The notes beneath the pieces were generated by a model that had not been told where the DNA came from, ran no database searches, and saw only the letters and a program-made list of their open reading frames with translations. A DNA stretch of 64,000 bases, taken from the NCBI RefSeq assembly GCF_046764005.1, contig NZ_JBKOFW010000004.1, positions 124,001-188,000 on the forward strand. The letters run 5' to 3'. The DNA is from Oryzobacter faecalis. GTDB taxonomy: Bacteria; Actinomycetota; Actinomycetes; Actinomycetales; Dermatophilaceae. Of this stretch, positions 1 to 8,256 are shown in pieces (the stretch's first letter is position 1; every line of letters starts with the position of its first letter). A program made the translations under genes and the position numbers.

Positions 1-1414
1 GCGCGGGCTGCAGGTCGGAGGCGGGTGCGGACGCCGTAGCCCGTGGTGGCAGCACGCTGTGCTCCGGGAGGGTGGTGCGGCGCAGGCCGCTGGGGGAGGT
101 CCAGGTGACGGTGCCGTCCGGGTCGAGGCGGTACTGCCATCGCCGCAGCTGCTTGAGGCGATGGTGGCGGCGGCACAGGCCGGCGAGGTTGCCCGGGCTC
201 GTGGGGCCAGCCGGCCAGGGCCGGGCGTGGTCGACGTCGCACGCCTCCGCCGGTCGCGAGCAGCCCCACATCCGGCACGTGCCGTCCCTCAGGGTGACGA
301 ACCCGGTGACCGCCCTCGTGGGCCGGTAGGCGCTCGTGACCGTCTCGACCGTGGTCCCGGTGCGGGTGTCGAGCAGGGCTCGCCCGACCTCCAGCGGCAC
401 CGTCTCGAGGAGGGCGCCGACCGTGTCGGCCCCGATCCAGCCGACGCCGGCCACCTCGCACCCGGACAGCGCCGCGGAGACCGAGAACGCCGACCCCAGC
501 CCTCGACCGCCAAGGCCGACCGGCTGCCCTCCGCCTGCCGCCCACCCTTCCTCCGCCTCGCGGGCGGCGACCGCGGCGTCACGGGCCGCCTCGCCCTCGG
601 CGCCGGTGACGACGGGGATGCCGATGGTGACCTTCGCCGTGACGTCGACGTTGCTGAGGAGGAGGTCGAGCAGGGCGTCGGCGCGGGTCTGGTCGACGGT
701 GAGCGAGGGGTCCTCGACGGTGTAGGTGTCGGCCAGCGACCGGACGGCGGCCCAGGCGGCGGCGGACCGGTCGGCCGGGAGGAGCGCCCACCACTGGGTG
801 CTGCCGTCGGGGCCGGGCGACACCTCGACGCACCGGTCTCGGCGCCCCTTGCGCTCGGCAGCGGCCAGCTGGTCGGCCGCCACCTGGCTGGCGAGGCGCC
901 GCGTGACGCCGGTGACCCGCGACGGGTCGAGGTCGGCGAGGCGCTCGACGAGGACGGCCTCGACGGCCGCACAGGCCGTGACGTCGAGGCCGTCGCACGT
1001 GGTGACGACCTTCTGCACGGTCGCGCTCGGGAGGTCCCCCGCGACGATCATCGCGAGGAGACGCGGGAAGCGCTCGGCACTGCGGGCGGCCAGCCCGACC
1101 CGGCGCGCGGCGGCCCACTGCCCCGTGCCGGTGAGCAAGGAGACCTCCGACCCGGCCATGGCGTCGACGAACCCGACGGGCTGGTGGACCTGCGTCGGTC
1201 CGCGGTCGGTCAGCCGCGTCTCGTGCGACGCGGCGTGCGCGATGGCGACGAGCTGGGCGCCGTCGACGGCGTTGAGGAGGCCCTGCAGCTCACCGGCCAG
1301 CTGGAACAGCTCGTCGGGTTCCAGGCTCGACGCGATGTCGGACAGCCCGGACGCCAGGTCACCGATCGCAGACCGCACGGCGGCGATCCGGCTGGTGAGC
1401 TGCTCGGTGGACAT
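1..1414 (-). CDS. DUF222 / HNH endonuclease domain protein (13E12 repeat family), 3' end cut by window
   Basis: The frame is open from an ATG at 1414 to the left window edge, about 471 residues, with no stop, so the C-terminus lies outside. The N-terminal two thirds is the helical DUF222 region. Near residue 375 a C-terminal HNH zinc-finger nuclease motif begins: CRMWGC, then a DVDHARPWPAG core (histidine of the first HNH position), an NL pair and CRRHH. These multicopy actinobacterial genes are thought to be nucleases linked to mobility or DNA damage, but their function is unproven. The ATG is chosen because it follows an SOS-box-like palindrome by 12 bases and homologues start near an STEQL-type N-terminus. 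Intact frame and typical composition suggest a functional copy. Confidence 0.85.
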   Translation of the reverse strand, partial: MSTEQLTSRIAAVRSAIGDLASGLSDIASSLEPDELFQLAGELQGLLNAVDGAQLVAIAHAASHETRLTDRGPTQVHQPVGFVDAMAGSEVSLLTGTGQWAAARRVGLAARSAERFPRLLAMIVAGDLPSATVQKVVTTCDGLDVTACAAVEAVLVERLADLDPSRVTGVTRRLASQVAADQLAAAERKGRRDRCVEVSPGPDGSTQWWALLPADRSAAAWAAVRSLADTYTVEDPSLTVDQTRADALLDLLLSNVDVTAKVTIGIPVVTGAEGEAARDAAVAAREAEEGWAAGGGQPVGLGGRGLGSAFSVSAALSGCEVAGVGWIGADTVGALLETVPLEVGRALLDTRTGTTVETVTSAYRPTRAVTGFVTLRDGTCRMWGCSRPAEACDVDHARPWPAGPTSPGNLAGLCRRHHRLKQLRRWQYRLDPDGTVTWTSPSGLRRTTLPEHSVLPPRATASAPASDLQPA

Positions 1415-1426
1415 GCTTCATCATAA

Positions 1427-1442
1427 TCGAACGCATCATCGA
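1427..1442 (-). promoter_or_regulatory. SOS (LexA) box-like palindrome upstream of the DUF222-HNH gene
   Basis: The 16-mer TCGAACGCATCATCGA matches the actinobacterial LexA consensus TCGAAC-N4-GTTCGA at 10 of 12 fixed positions, with one perfect half. It lies 12 bases before the start codon. 13E12-family genes are known LexA-regulated genes in M. tuberculosis, so control by DNA damage is plausible here. This rests on pattern match only. Confidence 0.5.
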
Positions 1443-1537
1443 ATGCAAGGGGTGCAGGCCGTCAGCTCGGTTGCAGGACAGCGCAGCCCGCGGTTCGGTT
1501 CGCCGGTTCGTGGGCCCTCGGGCGCCTGCCGCGGCGG

Positions 1538-1981
1538 TCAGCCGGCGAGCGCGCCGAGGACGATGACGAGCAGGGGAAGGCCGATGACGAGGCCCATGAT
1601 GAGCGCGAACACCCCGAGGCCGGGGCGTCCCTGCTTCTCCGTGCCGATCGCGCCGCGCGCGAACTGGTGCCACGGGACGGCGTAGTACACGGGCACGACC
1701 CCACCCGGTGGGACGTCGACCTCGAGGCTGGCCTGCCCGTACTCGCGCATCCACTGGGTGTGCACGTCGACGCGGTTGCGGCCGGCCCAGACGGGGACGT
1801 CCATCGTCCCGAAGCGGCTGTTGACCCGGTGGCCGCTGACGTGGACCGTCGGGGTCAGGCCCGACGTCATGAAGTTCCCCTGCAGGGTCAGGCGGATCGT
1901 CCCCTGCGCAGGCTGCCCCTGCGGCGGCTGCCCCGGTACGGGCTGTCCCTGGGCCGGTCCCCCCGGCTGCATCTCGCTCAT
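1538..1981 (-). CDS. Small single-pass membrane protein, paralogue of the upstream gene
   Basis: 147 residues. A Pro/Gln/Gly-rich N-terminal segment (about 5-28) of PxGQPxQGQ type is followed by a soluble beta-rich domain (about 28-110) with an IRLTLQGN start, a TPTVHV segment, an FGTMDVPVWAG segment and a VPPGGVVPVYYAVPW segment, then one C-terminal transmembrane helix (about 125-145). No enzyme motif is visible. The neighbouring gene at 2022-2426 has the same order of blocks (RLTI, TVHVG, YGTHDIPVPAG, VDPGGVETVHYAPPW, C-terminal helix), so the two are tandem duplicates, probably co-transcribed with a 40-base gap. Function unknown; it might display a small sensory or envelope domain. Confidence 0.75.
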   Translation of the reverse strand: MSEMQPGGPAQGQPVPGQPPQGQPAQGTIRLTLQGNFMTSGLTPTVHVSGHRVNSRFGTMDVPVWAGRNRVDVHTQWMREYGQASLEVDVPPGGVVPVYYAVPWHQFARGAIGTEKQGRPGLGVFALIMGLVIGLPLLVIVLGALAG

Positions 1982-2021
1982 GGTCCGCGACCCTAGCGCC
2001 GGCGCACCGGCCGCGGGGGCG

Positions 2022-2426
2022 TCATCGCAGCAGCCCGAAGAGCGTGAAGGCGACGACCACGACGACGAGGAGGGTGGCCTGGGGCGACGGGGCGAACCGG
2101 CGCCACCCGGTTGGTGCCTCGCGTGACATCACACCGGGCAGCCCGTACATCCACGGTGGCGCGTAGTGCACCGTCTCGACACCACCGGGGTCGACCCAGA
2201 CCTCGACCTCGGCGTGGCCGTAGTCGGCGGCGGCGGTCACGTGGGCCCGGACGCCGACCCGCCCGGCCGGCACCGGGATGTCGTGCGTGCCGTAGCGCAC
2301 CCGCACGAGCCGGTCGCCGACGTGGACGGTCGGCACGAAGGGCCCCCATCCGGGGATGGTGAGCCGGACGACGCCCTGGGGTGCGTCGCCCGACGGGTCC
2401 GCGGCCCTCGGCGCCGGGGAGGTCAC
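2022..2426 (-). CDS. Small single-pass membrane protein, first of the tandem pair
   Basis: 134 residues: a short disordered N-terminus, a soluble beta domain (about 18-100) and a C-terminal transmembrane helix near 115-133. It is clearly related in block order to the next gene (1538-1981), and the duplication looks old because only the block motifs are kept. ATG start; the region between it and the divergent hydrolase at 2541 (114 bases) must hold both promoters. I recognise no named family and propose no function. Confidence 0.7.
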   Translation of the reverse strand: MTSPAPRAADPSGDAPQGVVRLTIPGWGPFVPTVHVGDRLVRVRYGTHDIPVPAGRVGVRAHVTAAADYGHAEVEVWVDPGGVETVHYAPPWMYGLPGVMSREAPTGWRRFAPSPQATLLVVVVVAFTLFGLLR

Positions 2427-2540
2427 GGCTGCTCCCGGCCGCGCAGTGATGCAGCAGACATGCCGGGACGGTAGCCGCAGGGGCCGGTGTCCGTGGCACC
2501 CTTGGCTCGACTACCCACCGGTAACCGAAGGCGGCGACGC

Positions 2541-3470
2541 ATGCAGAGCAGCACGACGACCGTGACCGCGAGCGACGGCACGAGGCTCCACACCCGCCGC
2601 TGGCTCCCCGAGGGCGACGTCAAGGCCGTCGTCCAGATCTCGCACGGGATGGCCGAGCACTCCGGCCGCTACGCGCGCCTCGCCGAGGCCCTCACCGGTG
2701 CCGGGTACGCCGTCTACGCCCACGACCACCGCGGCCACGGATCCACTGGGCCGGAGGCCGACCACGGGTACTTCGCCGACCGCGACGGCTGGGCGACCGT
2801 CGTCGCCGACCTGCGCGCCGTCACCCGTCTCGCGCAGGAGGAGCACCCGGGCCTGCCGGTCTTCCTCCTCGGCCACTCGATGGGCTCGTTCCTCGCCCGC
2901 TCCTACGTCATCGAGGACGGCCGCGGGCTCGCCGGGCTCGTCCTCTCCGGCACCGCCGGCCACCCGGGCGTCCTGGGCCGGGCGGGCCTGCTCGTGGCCG
3001 CGGCCGAGGCGCGCCTGCGGGGGAGCCGGCACGTCAGCCCCCTCCTCGACAAGCTGACCTTCGGCCAGTACAACGCCGCGTTCAAGCCCAACCGCACGGA
3101 CGTCGACTGGCTCTCGCGCGACCCGGACGAGGTCGACCTCTACGTCGCCGACGCGTTGTGCGGGAACACGTTCACCTCGGGGTTCTTCAAGGACCTCGTC
3201 GGCGGCCTCCTCGACATCAACGACCCGCGCAGGGTCGCCCGCGTGCGCCGCGACCTCCCCGTCCTGCTCATGGCGGGTGACAAGGACCCGGTCGGCGACG
3301 GCGGCAAGGGGCCTCGAGCGGTTCGGGAGCAGCTCGCGAGGGCCGGCGTCGCGGACGTCAGCCTCACTCTCTACCCGGGCGCGCGGCACGAGATCTTCAA
3401 CGAGACCAACCGCGACGAGGTGACGGCCGACCTCATCCGCTGGCTCGACGCCCACCTGCCCACCGACTGA
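2541..3470 (+). CDS. Alpha/beta hydrolase, monoacylglycerol lipase / lysophospholipase-like (serine aminopeptidase S33 fold)
   Basis: 309 residues from the ATG at 2541; an upstream in-frame start would add 18 Arg-rich residues of intergenic character and is rejected. The N-terminus has the SHGMAEHSGRY signature (about 34-44) of PldB/monoglyceride lipases, a GHSMGS nucleophile elbow with Ser113, an acid in DKDPVG (Asp249) and His283 in the ARHE context, so the triad is complete. There is no signal peptide, so it acts in the cytoplasm, probably hydrolysing monoacylglycerol or lysophospholipid esters. It stands alone, 115 bases before the asparagine synthetase gene. Confidence 0.85.
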   Translation: MQSSTTTVTASDGTRLHTRRWLPEGDVKAVVQISHGMAEHSGRYARLAEALTGAGYAVYAHDHRGHGSTGPEADHGYFADRDGWATVVADLRAVTRLAQEEHPGLPVFLLGHSMGSFLARSYVIEDGRGLAGLVLSGTAGHPGVLGRAGLLVAAAEARLRGSRHVSPLLDKLTFGQYNAAFKPNRTDVDWLSRDPDEVDLYVADALCGNTFTSGFFKDLVGGLLDINDPRRVARVRRDLPVLLMAGDKDPVGDGGKGPRAVREQLARAGVADVSLTLYPGARHEIFNETNRDEVTADLIRWLDAHLPTD

Positions 3471-3585
3471 CCTCCGCCGGGGGTCGCAGGTCGGTCCGCG
3501 CACTCATCCGTGGCAGGCTGGGGCGATCCGGTCGTCCTCGGGCGCCCGGATGCTCCGCCCCCGAGGAAGAGGACCAACCAGACGC

Positions 3586-6273
3586 ATGTGCGGCATCGCC
3601 GGCTACCACGGGCTCAGCGCCGACCTCGACCTGCTGACGCGGATGAACGACCGCCAGCAGCACCGGGGACCCGATGGCGAGGGCATCGTCACCGACGGCC
3701 CCTGCGGCCTCGCGCACCGGCGCCTGTCCATCATCGACGTCGCCCACGGCCAGCAGCCGATGGAGACCGCCGACGGCCGCTACGTCATCGCCTACAACGG
3801 CGAGGTCTACAACTACCTCGACCTGCGCAGCGAGCTGCAGGCGCAGGGGCGCACCTTCGTCACCGACAGCGACACCGAGGTCGTCCTCCAGGCGTTCGCG
3901 CAGTGGGGCCCGGAGGCGTTCGACCGGTTCAACGGCATGTTCGGCCTGGCCGTCTGGGACCGCCGCGAGCAGCGGCTCACCCTCGCCCGCGACCACTTCG
4001 GCATCAAGCCCGTCTACGTCGCGACCGTCCCGAACCCGCAGGGCGGCGGCGACGTCCTCCTCTTCGCCAGCGAGATCACGCCCATCCTCGAGAGCGGCCT
4101 CTACGAGCGCAGGGTCAACGACCGGTCGGTCTACCGCTACCTGCGCTTCCGCGCCCACGAGGACGGCACCGAGACCTTCTTCGACGGCATCGAGCGGCTC
4201 GCCCCGGGGGAGATGCTCACCGCCGACGCCACGGGCATCCACCGGCGCAGGTACACCCGGCTGGAGGAGGAGCTGCTCGAGCTCGCGAAGGAGCAGCGCC
4301 CCTACGACGAGGCCGCGGCCGCCGAGTACCGGCGCCGGCTCGTCGAGTCGGTGCGGTTGCGGCTGCAGTCCGAGGTGCCCGTGGGGACCAGCCTGTCCGG
4401 CGGGCTCGACAGCAGCGCCGTGGCGGTCGTCATCAACCAGCTGCTGAACGAGGGCGACGAGCTCTCGACCCGCTCCGTCGGCACCCGGCAGAACACCTTC
4501 TCGGCGGTCTTCCCCGGCTCGATCAACGACGAGGAGCGCTACGTCGACGCCGTCCTCGACATCTGCACCGGCCACGTCGAGGCGCACAAGATCAAGCCCA
4601 CCGCCGACGACTTCAAGGCAGACCTGCTCGACTTCGTGCGCACCCAGGAGGAGCCGCTGATCTCCAGCGGGCCCTACGCGCAGTACCAGGTGATGCGCGA
4701 GGCGACCAAGCACGTCACCGTCCTCCTCGACGGCCAGGGCGCCGACGAGATGATGGCCGGCTACATCCCCTACTACTTCGTCTACCTCCGTCAGCTCCGC
4801 GCGCAGGGCGCCACGGTGGCCGCCGCCGAGCTCGCGAAGAGCCTCGACGTCCTGTACCGCCTCGGCCGGTTCAAGCTGAGGTCGAAGCTCCGGCTGAGGA
4901 GGACGACGCCGACGACCCGGCTGCTCGGCCGCGACTTCGCCAAGCGCTTCGAGGGGGAGCGGTTCACCAACGAGGGCGCGGACCTCAAGAAGCGCCTCGT
5001 CGACGACATCTTCCGCAACTCGCTGCCCAGCCTGCTGCGCTACGAGGACAAGAACACGATGCGCTTCTCCCTCGAGGGCCGCGTGCCGTTCCTCGACAAG
5101 GAGGTGCTGAAGTTCGTCTTCAGCCTCAGCGACGACGCGATCATCAAGGACGGCTGGAACAAGCGGGTCCTCCGTGACGCCACGCGGGGGCTGCTCCCGG
5201 AGTCGATCAACCGCCGCCGCAACAAGATCGGGTTCACCACGCCGCAGGTCGAGTGGTTCATGCGCCTGAAGAACCACTTCTACAACATCTTCCTCAGCGA
5301 GTCGTTCGCCAACCGTCCGTACGTGGACCAGGCCGAGGTCATCAACGCGTTCGAGGGCTGGATCAAGGGCACGAACGACGTCGACACGATGACGTTCTGG
5401 CGCCTCATCAACCTCGAGCTGTGGTTGCGCGAGTTCATCGACGAGCGCGACGAGGACGCCGACGAGGAGGCCGCGGCCCGTGCCGCCCACGTCAAGACCG
5501 ACTACGAGCCCAACGAGCGCCGCGGGCTCGACCTCGTGACGGCCAGGGGCGAGTCGGTGCGCCGCTACCCGCTGCGCACCGACCTCGTCTCGAAGGACAC
5601 CGACCTCGACGCGCGGGTGCTCGAGCACGTCGACCGGTTCTTCGCCGGGTTGCCCTCTGCCGGAGCCGATCACGCGGCGGCCACGAGTGGGCCGTGGTGG
5701 TTCTTCATCTCCGAGAAGATCGTCGCGATCACCCAGGGCCGCTCGTACTTCGTCTGGGACATCAAGGTCTCGCGGCCCGCGCGGGTGCTGTCCCGCTACG
5801 TCACGCGCACCCCCGCGGGCATCGGCCTCGGCAGCCCGTTCACGATGCAGCTCGCCATCCAGGAGGCCGGCCTGCCGCGCGTCCTGTACGCCTCGGCCGG
5901 CGGCGCGATCGGCAAGGTCATCGGCCGCAAGGGCCTGTTCTACGAGCTCGTCGGCAACTCGATCAACGCCATCGACGGCCCCACCGAGTACTCGGCCTAC
6001 CCGAGCAACGTGTCGGCCAAGCTCGCCCCCAAGGACCCCGACCTCGTCGCGGCCCGGCTCACCGCCGCGATCCGCGAACGGCTCCCCGAGCCGTGGCGCT
6101 CGACCTTCCGCGGGACGGTCGTCATGGACGCCAACGACATCGGGCGCAACGTCCTCGGCGCCGACGTCGAGAAGCCGTGGGACCGCTACGAGGAGATGTT
6201 CGCCGACAACCCCCTCGGCCAGGGCAGCGAGCAGACCCCGATGGCGATGGTCTTTCTCCGCGACGACGCCTGA
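3586..6273 (+). CDS. asnB: Asparagine synthetase (glutamine-hydrolysing, AsnB type) fused to a C-terminal CofE/F420-0:gamma-glutamyl ligase-like domain
   Basis: 895 residues starting MCGIAGYHG at 3586; the catalytic Cys2 of class II glutaminases decides this start over one 12 codons upstream. Glutaminase domain 1-about 210: HRGPDGEG (27-34), NGEVYN (71-76), SDTEVV. Synthetase domain about 240-620: PP-loop SGGLDSS (271-277), DGQGADE (382-388) and a RVPFLD motif near 499. Normal AsnB ends near 600-650. Here about 245 more residues follow that resemble F420-0:L-glutamate ligase: a SEKIVAITQGR block (709-719, equivalent to TSKVVSKCEGR in FbiB), a P-DPDLVAARL block near 815-825 and a VVMDANDIGR block (845-854, equivalent to the VVITDTMGR region). 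Family knowledge gives aspartate to asparagine amidation, but the fusion suggests a different acceptor or product. It converges with the next gene with one base between stops. Confidence 0.85.
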   Translation: MCGIAGYHGLSADLDLLTRMNDRQQHRGPDGEGIVTDGPCGLAHRRLSIIDVAHGQQPMETADGRYVIAYNGEVYNYLDLRSELQAQGRTFVTDSDTEVVLQAFAQWGPEAFDRFNGMFGLAVWDRREQRLTLARDHFGIKPVYVATVPNPQGGGDVLLFASEITPILESGLYERRVNDRSVYRYLRFRAHEDGTETFFDGIERLAPGEMLTADATGIHRRRYTRLEEELLELAKEQRPYDEAAAAEYRRRLVESVRLRLQSEVPVGTSLSGGLDSSAVAVVINQLLNEGDELSTRSVGTRQNTFSAVFPGSINDEERYVDAVLDICTGHVEAHKIKPTADDFKADLLDFVRTQEEPLISSGPYAQYQVMREATKHVTVLLDGQGADEMMAGYIPYYFVYLRQLRAQGATVAAAELAKSLDVLYRLGRFKLRSKLRLRRTTPTTRLLGRDFAKRFEGERFTNEGADLKKRLVDDIFRNSLPSLLRYEDKNTMRFSLEGRVPFLDKEVLKFVFSLSDDAIIKDGWNKRVLRDATRGLLPESINRRRNKIGFTTPQVEWFMRLKNHFYNIFLSESFANRPYVDQAEVINAFEGWIKGTNDVDTMTFWRLINLELWLREFIDERDEDADEEAAARAAHVKTDYEPNERRGLDLVTARGESVRRYPLRTDLVSKDTDLDARVLEHVDRFFAGLPSAGADHAAATSGPWWFFISEKIVAITQGRSYFVWDIKVSRPARVLSRYVTRTPAGIGLGSPFTMQLAIQEAGLPRVLYASAGGAIGKVIGRKGLFYELVGNSINAIDGPTEYSAYPSNVSAKLAPKDPDLVAARLTAAIRERLPEPWRSTFRGTVVMDANDIGRNVLGADVEKPWDRYEEMFADNPLGQGSEQTPMAMVFLRDDA

Positions 6274-6274
6274 G

Positions 6275-7375
6275 CTATCCCGGCGAGGGCGCCTCGGGCG
6301 CGTGGCCGGTGCGGGTGGTCCGCGCGAAGGCGGGCTCCTCGCCCTCGGCCGGGGGAGCGACCTTGGGGCTCACCGACCACAGCAGCCAGCCGAGCCCGCC
6401 CAGCGGCACCTCCATGAGGTGGGTGATGATCGAGAACAGGACGACGCCGGCGGTCGCTGCTGCGGGGTCGGCGCCCCACCCGACGAGCACGGCCGCGGTC
6501 GCGGTCTCGGTGACGCCGACGCCACCGGGCGTGATGCCCACCGCGGTGAGCAGGCGCCCGATCGCGAAGGCCGCGAAGAGCAGGTTGAGCGGCATCGTCG
6601 TGACACCGGTCTGGCGCATGATGAGGACGAAGAGCACGTAGTAGGCGCCGAAGAAGCCGACCATGCCGAGCGTCATCGACCACCAGCCGCTGGCGACGAC
6701 GTCGTTGATCCGGGCCCGCAGGTCGCGGACGAGCTCCTCGACCCGCATCCGCGGCCTGCCCGTGGAGCGGCTGCGGCGGCGCAGGAGCGGTCCGAGGAGC
6801 CGGTCGACCCACCGCCCGATCCACTGCGCGGCGTGCTCGCTGACCATGATGGCGACGAAGGCCGCGAGGATCGCGAGGCCCGTCACGGCCCCGCCGACGG
6901 CCAGCTCGGTGAGGACGGCCGGCAGCGTGACCCCGCCGAACCAGAGGGCGAGGATGGCGACGACCGGGAGCGCGATGCGGGCGAGGACGTTCCAGACGCC
7001 CGTGACGATCGCCGCCGTCGAGGTGGCCCGGCGGGTGAAGCCCCACGACCGGCACATCGCGTACGTGGCGGCGAGGCCGACGGCACCGCCGCCGGGCAGC
7101 AGGTTCGAGACCGAGGACCCGCAGAGGTTGATGACGAGGGCCTTGCTGTGGCTCAGCCCGCGCAGCGCCCCCGTGAACGTGAACGTGTAGCACCACAGAC
7201 CGACCAGCATGAGCACCTGGAAGCCCAGGACGCTGTTCAGCGGGACCGCCCGCACGTGGTGCCAGATCTCGTCCCAGGACGTCTGCGCGAAGTACGGCAG
7301 GCCCCAGACGAGGAGCACGGCGGCGAGCGCGAGGCCGACGACGGCCTGGAGCACCTGCTTCGTGCGCCCGCTCAT
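6275..7375 (-). CDS. Lysylphosphatidylglycerol synthase transmembrane-region protein (UPF0104 / AglD-like flippase)
   Basis: 366 residues with about eight predicted transmembrane helices. The N-terminus (GRTKQVLQAVVGLALAAVLL) is a TM segment, then a conserved NLLPGGGAVG block near 95-105 and a LTAVGITPGGVGVTE block near 290-305, both typical of the LPG-synthase TM domain family. There is no aminoacyl-transferase domain, so it is not MprF itself. Such stand-alone proteins are often found with glycosyltransferases and are suspected lipid or glycolipid flippases. Start ATG at 7375 overlaps the stop of the deacetylase gene by ATGA with a GGGGGAGG ribosome site, so translation is coupled. Confidence 0.8.
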   Translation of the reverse strand: MSGRTKQVLQAVVGLALAAVLLVWGLPYFAQTSWDEIWHHVRAVPLNSVLGFQVLMLVGLWCYTFTFTGALRGLSHSKALVINLCGSSVSNLLPGGGAVGLAATYAMCRSWGFTRRATSTAAIVTGVWNVLARIALPVVAILALWFGGVTLPAVLTELAVGGAVTGLAILAAFVAIMVSEHAAQWIGRWVDRLLGPLLRRRSRSTGRPRMRVEELVRDLRARINDVVASGWWSMTLGMVGFFGAYYVLFVLIMRQTGVTTMPLNLLFAAFAIGRLLTAVGITPGGVGVTETATAAVLVGWGADPAAATAGVVLFSIITHLMEVPLGGLGWLLWSVSPKVAPPAEGEEPAFARTTRTGHAPEAPSPG

Positions 7376-8220
7376 GCCTCCCCCTCGAAGATCGCCGTCC
7401 TGACCGGACCCCCCGGTGGGAGCGAGGGGTCGCGGAACCACTCCCTCCCGAACACGAGATCGTAGAGGGGCCGGGGGATCCGGAGAAGCACCCCCAGGGT
7501 CCGGTCGCCGGTCTGTCCCCCGGGCCCGACCTCCGCCGCGCCGCCGCCGGTCGCCTGGGAGGCGTGCGCGCGCATCGAGGCGCGCTTGGCCGCGACGTGC
7601 CGCCGCACCGAGATCCGGTGGGTGATCTCGGAGCGCGCCGAGAAGGCCCGGTCGAAGGTGGTGGCGTCGAACTCCGCGGGGAACCGGTACACGCGCGCGA
7701 CGGCCCGGACGGCGCGCGCGATCGTGTCCCGCGGCACGGTGGCCTCGAGGACGCGTGGCGTGCCGGCGATCTGGGCCGCGCGCGCCCCGACCTCGTGGAC
7801 GCGCACGTGGTCGCGGTGCCCGTACCCGCCCCTCGCGTCGTAGGACAGGAGGAGGTCGGCGCGCTCGGTGCGCAGCAGGGCGGCGAGCCGCTCTGCGGCC
7901 TCCTCCAGCGGTGCGCGGCAGAACCGGGTGACGCCGGGCGCGTCCGGCTCGGGCTCCGGGCCGCTGCCGCTGTCGGCGTAGCCGAGCCACTCGACGCGGG
8001 CCACGCCGAGCGCCGTGGCCGAGCGGTGGGCCTCGGCGAGCCGACGCTCGCCGAGGCGGCCGTCGGCCCGCAGCGCGTCGTCGGCCAGCCCTGCGCCCCC
8101 GTCGGTGGCGAGGGCGAGGACGACCCGGTGCCCCTCGGCCGCGAGGCGCGCCATCGTGCCTGCGGTCAGGAGGGCCTCGTCGTCGGGGTGGGCGTGGAAC
8201 GCCACGATCGTGCGGGACAT
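7372..8220 (-). CDS. PIG-L family deacetylase (LmbE-like, zinc)
   Basis: 282 residues. The N-terminal motif AHPDDE (His11, Asp14) and the distal GHRDH (His138) form the zinc site of the LmbE/PIG-L family, which includes MshB, Mca and GlcNAc-PI de-N-acetylase. The C-terminal third is longer than a minimal PIG-L domain and contains a REW-rich tail of unknown role. No signal peptide. It is co-transcribed with the flippase-like membrane protein downstream and is divergent from a glycosyltransferase (36 bases between starts), which suggests that it deacetylates an N-acetylhexosamine glycolipid or glycoside made by that glycosyltransferase. Substrate is inferred, not shown. Confidence 0.8.
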   Translation of the reverse strand: MSRTIVAFHAHPDDEALLTAGTMARLAAEGHRVVLALATDGGAGLADDALRADGRLGERRLAEAHRSATALGVARVEWLGYADSGSGPEPEPDAPGVTRFCRAPLEEAAERLAALLRTERADLLLSYDARGGYGHRDHVRVHEVGARAAQIAGTPRVLEATVPRDTIARAVRAVARVYRFPAEFDATTFDRAFSARSEITHRISVRRHVAAKRASMRAHASQATGGGAAEVGPGGQTGDRTLGVLLRIPRPLYDLVFGREWFRDPSLPPGGPVRTAIFEGEA

Positions 8221-8256
8221 CAGGGTCCATCCTCGCGCATGGCAGGCTGGTCCCTC

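Noticed and set aside
3550..3585. Longer N-terminus for the asparagine synthetase.
   Set aside because: Class II glutaminases need the cysteine directly after the initiator methionine, which fixes the start at 3586.
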